Assembly: GCA_044222225.1 (NCBI GenBank)
Contig: JBGANR010000003.1
Location: 1-64,000, forward strand
Reading direction: 5' to 3'
Source: JBGANR01 sp044222225
GTDB lineage: Bacteria > Actinomycetota > Actinomycetes > Mycobacteriales > Mycobacteriaceae
DNA length: 64,000 bases
The notes under the pieces were generated by a model. That model made no database searches. It saw only the letters and a list, made by a program, of their open reading frames with translations, and was not told the origin of the DNA. Made by a program: the position numbers and the translations under genes. Shown in pieces: positions 1 to 7,949 of the stretch; the stretch's first letter is position 1; every line of letters begins with the position of its first letter.

Positions 1-4
1 GTGA

Positions 5-64
5 GCAAAAAGAACCGGAGGGCGAAGGCGCGCCCTTTCGGGCGACGACCCTCGTCCTCCGGTT
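5..64 (-). terminator. intrinsic terminator after rplL
   Basis: A 9-bp perfect inverted repeat (13-21 and 56-64) encloses a GC-rich inner part and, read on the minus strand, is followed by TTCTTTTTGC. It lies about 40 bases after the rplL stop, so it most likely ends the rplJ-rplL transcript. It is one of few hairpins in the window with a real T-tract. Confidence 0.75.
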
Positions 65-104
65 TTCGTCTTTCGACTTGAAGCGACCGATGGCCGCGTC
101 AGGC

Positions 105-482
105 TCAGACCAGGTCGACGGTGGCGCCGACTTCGGTGAGCTTCTTCTTGGCGTCCTCGGCGGACTCCTTGCTCACCGACTCGAGCACCTTGGCGCCCGC
201 GGTCTCGGCCATGTCCTTGGCCTCCTTGAGGCCGAGGTTGGTCAGCGCGCGGATGACCTTGATGACGTCGATCTTCTTGTCGCCGACGCTCTTCAGAACG
301 ACGGTGAACTCGGTCTTCTCCTCGACGGGAGCGGCGGCGGCGGCCGCAACGGGCGCGGCAGCCATCGCGACGGGGGCAGCGGCGCTGACGCCCCACTTCT
401 CTTCCAGCATCTTGGTCAGCTGGGCGGCCTCAAGCACGGTGAGGGCGCTCAGCGACTCGACGATTTTCTCCAGATCAGCCAT
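105..482 (-). CDS. rplL: 50S ribosomal protein bL12 (L7/L12)
   Basis: This 125-residue protein is the acidic stalk protein of the large ribosomal subunit, present in multiple copies on L10 and recruiting translation GTPases. The N-terminal dimerization segment (about 1-33), the Ala/Pro-rich flexible hinge (about 34-55) and the C-terminal globular domain with the conserved KKIDVIKVIR and GLKEAKDM segments are all present, at normal family length. A GGAG Shine-Dalgarno sequence precedes the ATG. It follows rplJ by about 90 bases on the same strand and the two are very probably cotranscribed, ending at the hairpin at 5-64. Confidence 0.98.
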   Translation of the reverse strand: MADLEKIVESLSALTVLEAAQLTKMLEEKWGVSAAAPVAMAAAPVAAAAAAPVEEKTEFTVVLKSVGDKKIDVIKVIRALTNLGLKEAKDMAETAGAKVLESVSKESAEDAKKKLTEVGATVDLV

Positions 483-571
483 TGTCGGAACTCCAATTCA
501 GTAATTGCTTGTCAATGTTGTTGCGCGACCCGAGCCCAGCCCGAGCCGCCTGTGCTGACGGGCAAAACCCG

Positions 572-1108
572 TCAAGCCGCCGCCGGAGCGGCATCCTTCT
601 CCGAGTACGCCTTGACCACACTGGCCACCTGACGGACGCTGCTCGCGAGCGCGCCCGCGATGCGTGTCGCCGGGGTCGAGATCATGCCCAGCAGCTGGGC
701 GCGCAGGACGGGCAGCGGCGGCAGATCCGCCAGCGCCTCAACCTGCTTGGCATTGAGCACCTCGTTGCCGAGGAACCCGCCCTTGACCTTGACGAACTCG
801 CTGTCTTTGGCCGCGGCCGTGATGGCCTTGGCCACCGCAGGTGCATCGCCGAATGCGAAAGCCACGGCCGTGGTCTGCGAGAACAGATCCTCCGGCGCGG
901 GCCGCCCCAAATCAGCCAACACCTTGCGGGTCAGCGTGTTCTTGACCACATGCAGTTCGCCCTGGGCCTCGCGCACCTTGCGGCGGACGGGGTCCATGCC
1001 CTTCATGTTGATCCCGCGGTACTCGACCAGGATCATGCCCTGGCACTTCTCGATCAGCTCGCGATACTCGTCGACGAGCTCGGTCTTGCGTTCCTTTGTG
1101 AGCGCCAA
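572..1108 (-). CDS. rplJ: 50S ribosomal protein uL10
   Basis: uL10 anchors the L12 dimers to 23S rRNA. The open frame extends upstream, but the start chosen is the TTG at 1108 because it is preceded by a strong GAGGAGG at ideal spacing and gives LTKERKTELVDEYRELI at the N-terminus, the usual beginning in Mycobacteriales. The resulting 178 residues equal the normal family length. The C-terminus holds the helix that binds L12. The 257 bases upstream, between rplA and rplJ, contain strong hairpins and probably form the L10 leader through which L10-L12 represses its own translation. Confidence 0.96.
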   Translation of the reverse strand: MALTKERKTELVDEYRELIEKCQGMILVEYRGINMKGMDPVRRKVREAQGELHVVKNTLTRKVLADLGRPAPEDLFSQTTAVAFAFGDAPAVAKAITAAAKDSEFVKVKGGFLGNEVLNAKQVEALADLPPLPVLRAQLLGMISTPATRIAGALASSVRQVASVVKAYSEKDAAPAAA

Positions 1109-1365
1109 ATCGTTCACCTCCTCGCTGGCGATGTGTGGGCGCCCTGCGCCCCAAAACACAACGGCCCGGACCTCGCTTCCGAAGCCCGAGCCGTCTTTCA
1201 TCTACCACGCGGCCGTTGCGGGCCGGTGTTGGATTTCAAAACGCTCTACCTCGGCGGGACTTACAGGCCTTGTCGGCCCAGCCAGCTGTCTTGGGCGAAG
1301 CTCAGCGCGTTTCCGCGCCCCGTTCCATTGTGCGCCCGCCTTGCCCGGCAGGCTGTGTCTTTGCG
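1109..1365 (-). promoter_or_regulatory. probable L10 leader (autoregulatory 5' UTR of rplJ-rplL)
   Basis: This 257-base gap between rplA and rplJ holds nested hairpins on the minus strand. The clearest is TGTGT ... GGGCGC-AGG-GCGCCC ... ACACA (1132-1160), just before the rplJ ribosome-binding site; a second stem pairs ACGGCtCGG with CCgGGCCGT further upstream. In many bacteria this position carries the L10 leader, whose kink-turn binds L10-L12 and represses translation. Position and structure fit; the consensus kink-turn was not checked by a covariance model. Confidence 0.5.
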
Positions 1366-2085
1366 TCAGACCGTGGGCCCGTGGCCGGCCGCAGCCTGCA
1401 ACGTGTCCACCTTGACGCCGGGGCCCATTGTAGCCGTCAGGACGATTTTCTTCAAGTACACGCCCTTGGCGGTAGCCGGCTTGGCCTTGATCACGGCCCC
1501 CATCAGGGCCTGGAAGTTCTCGAGCAGAGCCTGCTCGCTGAACTGCACCTTGCCGATCGGCACGTGCAGGTTGCCGGTCTTGTCGACGCGGAACTCGACG
1601 CGGCCGGCCTTGGCTTCCTTGATCGCGCGCGGCAGATCATCGGCCGGGACGACGGTGCCCGTCTTCGGGTTCGGCATCAGGCCGCGCGGGCCGAGGATGC
1701 GCGCGATCCGACCGACCTTGGCCATCTGATCCGGCGTGGCGATGGCCGCGTCGAAGTCGAGCCAACCGCCCTGGATCTTCGCGATGAGATCCTCGGCGCC
1801 CACCTCGTCGGCGCCCGCCGCGACAGCCTCCGACGCCTTCTCGCCGGCGGCGAAGACGATGACGCGGGCCGTCTTGCCCGTGCCGTGCGGCAGGTTGACG
1901 GTGCCGCGCACCATCTGGTCCGCCTTGCGGGGGTCGACGCCGAGCCGGATGGCGACCTCGACGGTCGCGTCGTACTTGCCCGAGCTCGTGTCCTTGGCGA
2001 GCTGGGCGGCCTGCAGCGGCGTGTAGAGCGCCGCGCGGTCCACCTTCTCAGCCGCGGCCCGATAGGCCTTGCTCTGCTTGCTCAT
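1366..2085 (-). CDS. rplA: 50S ribosomal protein uL1
   Basis: uL1 forms the mobile L1 stalk at the E site of the ribosome and also acts as a translational repressor of its own mRNA in many bacteria. The 239-residue product is close to the usual 230-240 and starts MSKQSKAYRAAAEKVDR; the conserved GPRGLMPNPKTGTV motif lies in the middle. It follows rplK by about 80 bases on the same strand, as in nearly all bacteria. Confidence 0.98.
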   Translation of the reverse strand: MSKQSKAYRAAAEKVDRAALYTPLQAAQLAKDTSSGKYDATVEVAIRLGVDPRKADQMVRGTVNLPHGTGKTARVIVFAAGEKASEAVAAGADEVGAEDLIAKIQGGWLDFDAAIATPDQMAKVGRIARILGPRGLMPNPKTGTVVPADDLPRAIKEAKAGRVEFRVDKTGNLHVPIGKVQFSEQALLENFQALMGAVIKAKPATAKGVYLKKIVLTATMGPGVKVDTLQAAAGHGPTV

Positions 2086-2167
2086 GTGCTCTCAAATCCT
2101 TTCCGCCTCATCGGCGGTCCGTGGTGACGGGCCGAGCCGGCCCTCCCACTCGATGGTCGATCGGTCT

Positions 2168-2602
2168 TCAGTCGACGACCGTGAGGCCCATGCTGCGGGC
2201 CGTGCCGGCGATGATCTTCGCGGCCTGATCGAGATCGACGGCGTTGAGATCCTCGGCCTTGGTCTTCGCGATCTCGCGGACCTGCTCGGCGGTGACCGTG
2301 CCGACCTTGGTCTTGTTGGGGACGCTGGAGCCCTTGGGGACGCCGGCGGCGCTGAGGAGGAGCTTCGCGGCCGGCGGAGTCTTCAGCTTGAAGGTGAACG
2401 AGCGATCCTCGAACACGCTGATCTCGACCGGCACGACGGTTCCACGCTGCGACTCGGTCGCGGCGTTGTACGCCTTGCAGAACTCCATGATGTTGACGCC
2501 GTGCTGACCAAGCGCAGGGCCGACCGGAGGGGCGGGATTCGCCTGACCGGCCTTGATCTGCAGCTTGATGATCCCGGCGAGCTTCTTCTTCTTGGGGGGC
2601 AT
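2168..2602 (-). CDS. rplK: 50S ribosomal protein uL11
   Basis: uL11 binds the GTPase-associated region of 23S rRNA and is needed for elongation-factor function and for RelA sensing of uncharged tRNA. The 144-residue protein has the N-terminal domain signature with PAPPVGPALGQHGVN, the target zone of thiopeptides, and the C-terminal RNA-binding domain. It lies directly downstream of nusG and upstream of rplA. Confidence 0.98.
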   Translation of the reverse strand: MPPKKKKLAGIIKLQIKAGQANPAPPVGPALGQHGVNIMEFCKAYNAATESQRGTVVPVEISVFEDRSFTFKLKTPPAAKLLLSAAGVPKGSSVPNKTKVGTVTAEQVREIAKTKAEDLNAVDLDQAAKIIAGTARSMGLTVVD

Positions 2603-2685
2603 CGTGCTTTCCTGAATTCAGACGGTATTACGTACCCGGACCGGGAGCGGGCCGGATCTTTCGGGGCTGAGGCCCGGAAGTCTTG

Positions 2686-3432
2686 TCAGATCTTCTCGAC
2701 CTGCGTGAAGTTGAGCTCGACCGGGGTCTCGCGACCGAAGATCGAGACGAGCACCTTCAACTTGCGCTGCTCCGCGTTGACCTCGCTGATCGACGCCGGC
2801 AGCGTGGCGAACGGGCCGTCCATGACGGTGACCGACTCGCCGACCTCGAAGTCGACCTCGACGGCGGGACCGTCGGGCAGCAGGACGTCGTTCTTCTCCG
2901 CCGAGGCGGCGGCCTTCGCGGCCTTGCGCTGCGCGCTCGGCGGCAGCAGGAACTTGACGACGTCGCGGATCGACAGCGGCGTCGGCTCGGACGTCTGCCC
3001 GACGAAACCGGTGACGCCCGGCGTGTTGCGGACGACGCTGCGCGCCTCGGCCTCGAGCTCCATCCGGACCAGGATGTAGCCCGGCAGCACCTTGCGGTTG
3101 ACCCGCTTCGGCTGGCCGTTCTTGATCTCGGTGACCTCTTCCGTCGGCACCTCGATCTGGAAGATGTAGTCCTCGACGTCGAGGTTCTGGACGCGGGTCT
3201 GCAGGTTCGCCTTGACCTTGTTCTCGTAGCCGGCGTAGGTGTGCACGACGTACCAGTCACCCGGCAGCACGCGCAGCTTGGCGGCCAGCGCCTTCGCCGG
3301 GTCGACGTCGACGGGCTCCGCTTCTGCGGCGGATTCGTCGGCCGTGGCCTCACCGAGCTCGCCGGCGACCTCGGCAGCCGACAGCGACTGCTCCTCGTCG
3401 AGCGAATCCTGGATGTTCTCGGGGGTGCTCAC
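2686..3432 (-). CDS. nusG: transcription termination/antitermination factor NusG
   Basis: NusG binds RNA polymerase across the main cleft and couples transcription to Rho and to the ribosome. After an acidic, disordered N-terminal extension of about 60 residues typical of Actinobacteria, the NGN domain begins with GDWYVVHTYAGYENKVK, and the C-terminal KOW domain contains GESVTVMDGPFATL. The length of 248 is close to the M. tuberculosis protein. The start is GTG. It follows secE by about 50 bases, the standard secE-nusG arrangement. Confidence 0.98.
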   Translation of the reverse strand: MSTPENIQDSLDEEQSLSAAEVAGELGEATADESAAEAEPVDVDPAKALAAKLRVLPGDWYVVHTYAGYENKVKANLQTRVQNLDVEDYIFQIEVPTEEVTEIKNGQPKRVNRKVLPGYILVRMELEAEARSVVRNTPGVTGFVGQTSEPTPLSIRDVVKFLLPPSAQRKAAKAAASAEKNDVLLPDGPAVEVDFEVGESVTVMDGPFATLPASISEVNAEQRKLKVLVSIFGRETPVELNFTQVEKI

Positions 3433-3479
3433 GTGCGCCCACGCTCACTTTCTCTAGTCGATCCGACGGTGGTCGGCTT

Positions 3480-3920
3480 TCAGTCGTTCCCGCCGAAGAC
3501 CGCCAGCACGCCCTTGGCGAAGGCGACGTCGAGCAGGGCGACGAAGGCGACCATGACGATGACGAACAGCAGGACGATGATCGTCTGCTTGATCAGTTCC
3601 GCCCGCGTCGGCCAGATGACCTTCTTGAGCTCGCCGACGACCTGCGTGAGGTACACCCAGATCGCGGTGAACGGATTCCGGTTCCGCTTGGGCTTCTCGT
3701 CTTCGCCGTCGACGCGATCCTCGGCTTCGAGCGTCGCGGTGGTGCCGCCGGGCCGGCGGCGCCGCGCGCCGCGCTTGCCCCGCGGCGTGACGGCCGCGGT
3801 GTCGTCATCGGACTCGTCGGTGCCGGCGCCGTCGGCGTTCGCCTTGACCTCGTCGACCTCGTCGCCGGGCTTGTCCGCACCCGAGGCGCCGTTCGCACCG
3901 GCTCTGCGCTTTCCGCTCAC
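3480..3920 (-). CDS. secE: preprotein translocase subunit SecE
   Basis: SecE clamps SecY in the SecYEG channel of the cytoplasmic membrane. The first 85 residues or so are a hydrophilic acidic/basic extension usual in Actinobacteria; the conserved core VVGELKKVIWPTRAEL precedes a single transmembrane helix near the C-terminus. The start is GTG with GAGGGAG upstream. It lies between tRNA-Trp and nusG, the conserved arrangement in Mycobacteriales. Confidence 0.96.
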   Translation of the reverse strand: MSGKRRAGANGASGADKPGDEVDEVKANADGAGTDESDDDTAAVTPRGKRGARRRRPGGTTATLEAEDRVDGEDEKPKRNRNPFTAIWVYLTQVVGELKKVIWPTRAELIKQTIIVLLFVIVMVAFVALLDVAFAKGVLAVFGGND

Positions 3921-4081
3921 CCGTACTCCCTCTCGTCAGTGTCGACTCATCGGTTTCGGCCATCGGACCCGTCACCGGGCCGACCGCCGGACCGCGCGTT
4001 CACCGCCGATCCGGTCGACGCCGCCTACCCGCCGACGTCTGCATTCTCAAGACGAGCCGATTCCGCAAGCTACATCTCTAG

Positions 4082-4155
4082 CAGGGGTGACAGGACTCGA
4101 ACCTGCAACCTGCGGTTTTGGAGACCGCTGCTCTACCACTTGAGCCACACCCCTT
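4082..4155 (-). tRNA. tRNA-Trp (anticodon CCA)
   Basis: The minus strand folds into a standard cloverleaf: 7-bp acceptor AGGGGTG/CACCCCT, D arm, anticodon loop with CCA, and T arm with TTCGAGT, discriminator G. The 3' CCA end is not encoded. It is placed just upstream of secE, as in mycobacteria. Confidence 0.97.
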
Positions 4156-4266
4156 TATCCGACCCGCGACATGAGGACGCGCCGCCTCCACGAAGGTCGC
4201 GGCGGAAACCCACCACAACGCTCGCCTGTTCGGCAGCGCGCTCCCACGTCGCAGCGTGGACAGTTC

Positions 4267-4297
4267 AGTGTACGTCACGGCCCGCCGCTCGTGCCAA
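4267..4297 (-). promoter_or_regulatory. candidate promoter for tRNA-Trp/secE-nusG
   Basis: On the minus strand TACACT (4267-4272) is a good -10 hexamer and TTGGCA (4292-4297) lies 19 bases upstream of it. It is about 110 bases before the tRNA-Trp 5' end, in a gap of about 200 bases with no gene. The spacer is slightly long, so this is a moderate call. Confidence 0.4.
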
Positions 4298-4360
4298 TCC
4301 GTTACCGCCGTACGGCGCGGACACGACACCGCCGACGTCCGCCGGACCGCGCCGCGGCCG

Positions 4361-5485
4361 TCAGGCGAACCGGACCGTCGCCGTCGCGCGTCCGAAGATC
4401 CTGCGGTCGCCCTGCTTGGCGACGAGGGCGACGACGCCCGTCTTCGTCGCCGGGTCGAGCGACTTGACGCGGCCCGTGTAGTCGAGCCGCGCCACCTCCG
4501 TCGCCGGGACGTACGCCGGCGAGGTGAAGCGGACGTTGAAGTCCGTGACGGCGCCGGGATCGCCGAGCCAGCCGGTGACGAACGACGCCGCGATCCCCAT
4601 GGTCAGCATGCCGTGGGCCACGACGTCGTCGAGCCCGGCGGCCCGCGCGAACTCGCTGGAGAAGTGGATCGGATTCGGGTCGCCGACGACGCCGCCGTAG
4701 TTGGCGAGGCTGCCGCGGGTGAGCTCGACGGTGCGCGGCGGCAGCTCGTCGCCGACGGCGACGCTGTCGAACGTCCGCAGCGGCGAGCCCGCGGGGACCG
4801 TGAACGCCGTCGCGTCGTCGTCCCGCGCGGGCAGTCCGCCCGCGTGGACGCCCCGGGGCCCCATGCTCTCGATCGCACCGCCCTCGATCATCATGATGCG
4901 CTTGGCGAACGCGAGGAGATCGGCCTTCGCGGCCGCCTCGTCCTCCCCCACCACGGGCTTGCGCGCCGCGAGCGAGGTCCACGTCGTCAGGACGAGTTCG
5001 CCGTTCTGATCGCGGATGATGTTCTTGGTCACCATGACGTCCGCCGGGCCGACCTGGCGGAAGGAGTCGAGGGAGACGTCGCAGAGCAGCCGGTCTCCGG
5101 CGCGCATCGGGCGGTGGAACTGCAGCCGCTGATCCGTCTGCATGATCTGCGACAGGTCGTAGCCGCCGATGACGTCGTCGAACAGCCGACGCTGAGCGAT
5201 CATGCCGACGAGCGAGACGAATGTCAGCGGCGCCAGGAGGCCCGGATAACCGAGCTCGGCCGCCTTGGTCTCGTCCCAGTGCGCCGGGTGGAAGTCCTGC
5301 ACCGCGCGGGCGAACTCCCGGACCTTCTCGCGCCCCACCTCGTAGTGGTCGTCGGCCGTGTAGTGGAAGCCGACCAGCGAGCTCGCGTGCTCGGCGACCT
5401 CGGCCGGTGTCGGCGTGCTCCCGGCGGCGAAGGCCGGGGGGGCGCTCGCCGCGACGTCCGGAATGGCGCTGTCAACGTCGGTCAT
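4361..5485 (-). CDS. fused (3R)-hydroxyacyl-ACP dehydratase HadA/HadB
   Basis: This 374-residue protein joins in one chain the two MaoC-type hot-dog subunits that are separate genes (hadA, hadB) in M. tuberculosis. The pair dehydrates 3-hydroxyacyl-AcpM in the FAS-II cycle that elongates mycolic-acid precursors. Residues about 25-180 are the HadA half (substrate-channel subunit, no catalytic dyad). Residues about 228-374 are the HadB half with GDPNPIHF, giving the catalytic Asp269 and His274. A linker of about 45 residues connects them and begins near an in-frame ATGATG that could be the relic of the old hadB start. No hadC follows: the gene ends about 200 bases before tRNA-Trp. The neighbours rpmG and tRNA-Trp match the mycobacterial locus. 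Confidence 0.93.
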   Translation of the reverse strand: MTDVDSAIPDVAASAPPAFAAGSTPTPAEVAEHASSLVGFHYTADDHYEVGREKVREFARAVQDFHPAHWDETKAAELGYPGLLAPLTFVSLVGMIAQRRLFDDVIGGYDLSQIMQTDQRLQFHRPMRAGDRLLCDVSLDSFRQVGPADVMVTKNIIRDQNGELVLTTWTSLAARKPVVGEDEAAAKADLLAFAKRIMMIEGGAIESMGPRGVHAGGLPARDDDATAFTVPAGSPLRTFDSVAVGDELPPRTVELTRGSLANYGGVVGDPNPIHFSSEFARAAGLDDVVAHGMLTMGIAASFVTGWLGDPGAVTDFNVRFTSPAYVPATEVARLDYTGRVKSLDPATKTGVVALVAKQGDRRIFGRATATVRFA

Positions 5486-5589
5486 GGATGCCTACCTGTC
5501 TCGCATATCGACCGGCGCCGAACGCCGGGCAGGCTCCCACGGGGCTGTCGCGGGAGCCCGAAGGACTCTACAACGTTCCTCGTCCACAA

Positions 5590-5628
5590 CGCAGACAGCG
5601 GGCCCGATGATCGGGCCCGCTGTCTGCG
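5590..5628 (-). terminator. perfect hairpin between rpmG and hadAB
   Basis: An 18-bp perfect inverted repeat (5590-5607 and 5611-5628) with a 3-base loop sits 20 bases after the rpmG stop. There is no T-tract on the minus strand. It is likely a tail-less terminator, which would separate rpmG from hadAB. Confidence 0.6.
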
Positions 5629-5647
5629 GATCTACGCGACGACGACG

Positions 5648-5815
5648 TCAGCGCGACTCTTTGTGGCTCTGGTGGGTGCCGCAGTTCGGGCAGAACTTCT
5701 TCAGCTCGAGGCGGTCCGGGTCGTTACGCCGGTTCTTCTTGGTGATGTAGTTGCGGTGCTTGCACACTCCGCACGCCAGGGTGATCTTGGGGCGCACGTC
5801 GGTCGAGGAAGCCAC
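5648..5815 (-). CDS. rpmG: 50S ribosomal protein bL33
   Basis: This 55-residue protein starts at GTG (5815) and reads MASSTDVRPKITLACGV at its N-terminus. It contains four cysteines in two pairs, CGVC (about 15-18) and CPNC (about 42-45), which mark the zinc-binding C+ form of L33. It lies after tRNA-Met and before hadAB, as M. tuberculosis rpmG2 does. The frame is covered by longer antisense and alternative-frame ORFs, but this product is unambiguous. Confidence 0.96.
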   Translation of the reverse strand: MASSTDVRPKITLACGVCKHRNYITKKNRRNDPDRLELKKFCPNCGTHQSHKESR

Positions 5816-5909
5816 TGCGGTTCCTTTCGGTCTCTAAAACGCAGCGAGGTCTCGTGCTGCATCGTCCACTGCAGGCGGCGGGTGCCGGCCATGCGGTCTA
5901 CTCCATGTG

Positions 5910-5983
<74 letters not shown>

Positions 5984-6016
5984 ATGGCTCGGGAGCGGTC
6001 ACCCCCGGGTCCAGCG

Positions 6017-6089
6017 AGCCCCCTGACGGAATCGAACCGTCGACCTTTTCCTTACCATGGAAACGCTCTGCCGACTGAGCTAAGGGGGC
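6017..6089 (-). tRNA. tRNA-Thr (anticodon GGT)
   Basis: The minus strand has acceptor GCCCCCT/AGGGGGC, discriminator T, and a 7-base anticodon loop ATGGTAA with anticodon GGT, reading ACC/ACT. It is separated by 33 bases from tRNA-Met on the same strand, so the two are probably processed from one precursor. Confidence 0.96.
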
Positions 6090-6173
6090 GTGCCTCGCAG
6101 AGCGAGGCCTCATCGAGGGTACATGGACGTGCTTCCCACACCAAATCCACGTCATGACCTGCGATGACGGCCG

Positions 6174-6200
6174 CGGCCCCCGTCTTGCGGACGGGGGCCG
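6174..6200 (-). terminator. hairpin after tRNA-Tyr
   Basis: An 11-bp perfect inverted repeat (6174-6184, 6190-6200) with a 5-base loop lies 8 bases after the tRNA-Tyr 3' end. It probably ends or punctuates the tRNA transcript. No T-tract follows. Confidence 0.5.
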
Positions 6201-6207
6201 TGACCGG

Positions 6208-6290
6208 TGGCAGATGTAGGATTCGAACCTACGTAGGCATACGCCGACGGATTTACAATCCGCTCCCATTGGCCGCTCGGGCAATCTGCC
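6208..6290 (-). tRNA. tRNA-Tyr (anticodon GTA)
   Basis: This class II tRNA of 83 bases has acceptor GGCAGAT/ATCTGCC, anticodon GTA, a long variable arm and T loop TTCGAAT; discriminator A. It is first in the cluster Tyr-Thr-Met-rpmG. Confidence 0.96.
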
Positions 6291-6322
6291 GTGCGCTCGC
6301 ACCGAGGTGCTGCGCGGAGTGA

Positions 6323-6353
6323 AGAATACACCGAGACCCCGTGGCAGATGCAA
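6323..6353 (-). promoter_or_regulatory. candidate promoter of tRNA-Tyr
   Basis: On the minus strand TATTCT (6323-6328) lies about 32 bases before the tRNA-Tyr 5' end, with TTGCAT (6348-6353) 19 bases further upstream. The -10 is good and the -35 and spacing are weak. Confidence 0.3.
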
Positions 6354-6463
6354 ACTCCCAGCACCGCGGCCGCGAAGGCGGTCCCGCCCGGCTAGGGTTG
6401 ACAGCTGATCCACGCCAGCCGCGGACCGAAACGTCCGGCTGGAACCAGACTCAAGGAGGCATC

Positions 6464-6955
6464 GTGGCCGATTCGTCATTCGACGTGGTCAGCAAGGTCG
6501 ACCGCCAGGAGGTCGACAACGCGCTCAACCAGGCCGCGAAGGAACTGAGCCAGCGCTACGACTTCCGGGGCACGGGCGCGAAGATCGACTGGTCGGGCAC
6601 CGAGACGATCGTGCTGACCGCCGACTCCGAGGACCGCGTCAAGGCGGCGCTGGACGTCTTCAAAGAGAAGCTCATCCGCCGGGACATCTCGCTCAAGGCC
6701 TACGACGCCGGCGACCCGGTGGCCGGCGGTAAGACGTTCCGCATCAGCGGCACGCTCGTCGAGGGCATCAGCAGCGAGAACGCCAAGAAGATCGCCAAGA
6801 TCATCCGCGACGAGGGCCCGAAGGGCGTCAAGGCGCAGATCCAGGGCGACGAGCTGCGCGTCTCCAGCAAGAAGCGCGACGACCTGCAGGCCGTCATCGC
6901 GCTGCTCAAGGGCAAAGACCTGGACGTCGCCCTGCAGTTCGTCAACTACCGCTGA
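6464..6955 (+). CDS. YajQ family nucleotide/cyclic-di-GMP-binding protein
   Basis: This 163-residue protein belongs to the YajQ (DUF520) family, two ferredoxin-like folds that bind nucleotides; some members act as cyclic-di-GMP effectors. It starts MADSSFDVVSKVDRQEVDNA and contains SQRYDFRGTGAKIDW, both highly conserved. The GTG at 6464 is preferred over an upstream in-frame ATG because AAGGAGG lies 6 bases before it and the family begins there. It is monocistronic, bounded by the tRNA cluster and by a convergent universal stress gene. Confidence 0.95.
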   Translation: MADSSFDVVSKVDRQEVDNALNQAAKELSQRYDFRGTGAKIDWSGTETIVLTADSEDRVKAALDVFKEKLIRRDISLKAYDAGDPVAGGKTFRISGTLVEGISSENAKKIAKIIRDEGPKGVKAQIQGDELRVSSKKRDDLQAVIALLKGKDLDVALQFVNYR

Positions 6956-6966
6956 CAGCGCACGAC

Positions 6967-7008
6967 GAACGGGCCCGGCGCCGCATCGCTGCGGCACCGG
7001 GCCCGTTC
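6967..7008. terminator. bidirectional hairpin terminator
   Basis: Between the convergent yajQ-like and usp genes, GAACGGGCCCGG (6967-6978) pairs with its complement at 6997-7008, and GCCGC pairs with GCGGC inside, leaving one mismatch. It can serve both strands. Confidence 0.65.
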
Positions 7009-7028
7009 ATCGGCTCAGCGTGAGCCTC

Positions 7029-7949
7029 CTACTCGGCCTCCCCTTCGGCCTCGTCCGCCGCCGCCTCCGCCGTACGCCGCGGCACGCAGACGACGGGCAC
7101 CGGCGCGTGCCGGATGATCTTCGACGCCTGCGAACCGATGAACACCTGCGACAGGACGCCGCCGGTGCCCGAACCGACGACGAGCACGTCGCCCTGGCGC
7201 CACGGCAGGTCGCCGACCGCCTCATGCCAGCTGTTGCCCTGGCCGACGAGGATCTCGACCGAGGCCGGCGCACCGTGCAGTTCACGCACGCGCTCGAGAG
7301 CCGCGTCGACCTCCTTGCGCCGCGAGGCGGCCCAGCGGTCGATGACGAGCGACTCCGGCTTCGTCTCGATCATGTTGCCGAACAACGCCACCGGGTGGAC
7401 CACGAAGGACGCGATGCGGAACTCCGCGCCCAGCTCGACGGCCTTCGCCGCCGCGGCCACCACCAGATCGTCGGACGCCTCGCCGCCGAACGCGACGGTG
7501 ACCCGTGAGATCCGTGCGGTCGGATCGACCGAGTACTCCCGCGGCGCGACGGCGACGGGCACCTTCGCCCCGTGCAGCAGCCGATCGCTGACGCCGCCGA
7601 GCGAGACCCGGCCGAGCGCGCCCGACGGCGACGATCCGACGACGACGTAGGTCACGTCGTCCTCGGCGGCCGCCGCGAGCAGTCCCCGCGAGACCGAGCG
7701 CGCCCGTCGCACCTCGACGGACACCTCGACGGCCGGGTTGACGCGACCGGCGATCTCGCGCAGCCCCTGCGTGGCTGCGCTCTCCAGCACGTCGAGGTAC
7801 TCGGCGTCGACGACGTTCTGCCCGGACGGCGTCCCGCTGACGACGGTGCACAGCCGCAGCGCTTTGCCCGACGAGAGCGCCATCGCCGTGCCGAGCCGCA
7901 GCGCGGCACGGTAACGCTCATCGGGGACCAGTCCGACGAGGATCGTCAT
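7029..7949 (-). CDS. universal stress protein, two Usp domains
   Basis: The 306-residue product carries two tandem Usp folds (about 1-145 and 150-300). Each ends in a glycine-rich nucleotide-binding motif; the second, GSGTGGVLSQVFIGSQ, fits the ATP-binding G-x2-G-x9-G-S pattern best. The ATG at 7949 overlaps the stop of the upstream amino-acid permease by four bases (ATGA), so the two proteins are translationally coupled. The permease itself carries a Usp-like C-terminal domain, which suggests the Usp protein senses or controls transport. A longer upstream extension of this frame overlaps the permease and is not used. Confidence 0.9.
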   Translation of the reverse strand: MTILVGLVPDERYRAALRLGTAMALSSGKALRLCTVVSGTPSGQNVVDAEYLDVLESAATQGLREIAGRVNPAVEVSVEVRRARSVSRGLLAAAAEDDVTYVVVGSSPSGALGRVSLGGVSDRLLHGAKVPVAVAPREYSVDPTARISRVTVAFGGEASDDLVVAAAAKAVELGAEFRIASFVVHPVALFGNMIETKPESLVIDRWAASRRKEVDAALERVRELHGAPASVEILVGQGNSWHEAVGDLPWRQGDVLVVGSGTGGVLSQVFIGSQASKIIRHAPVPVVCVPRRTAEAAADEAEGEAE

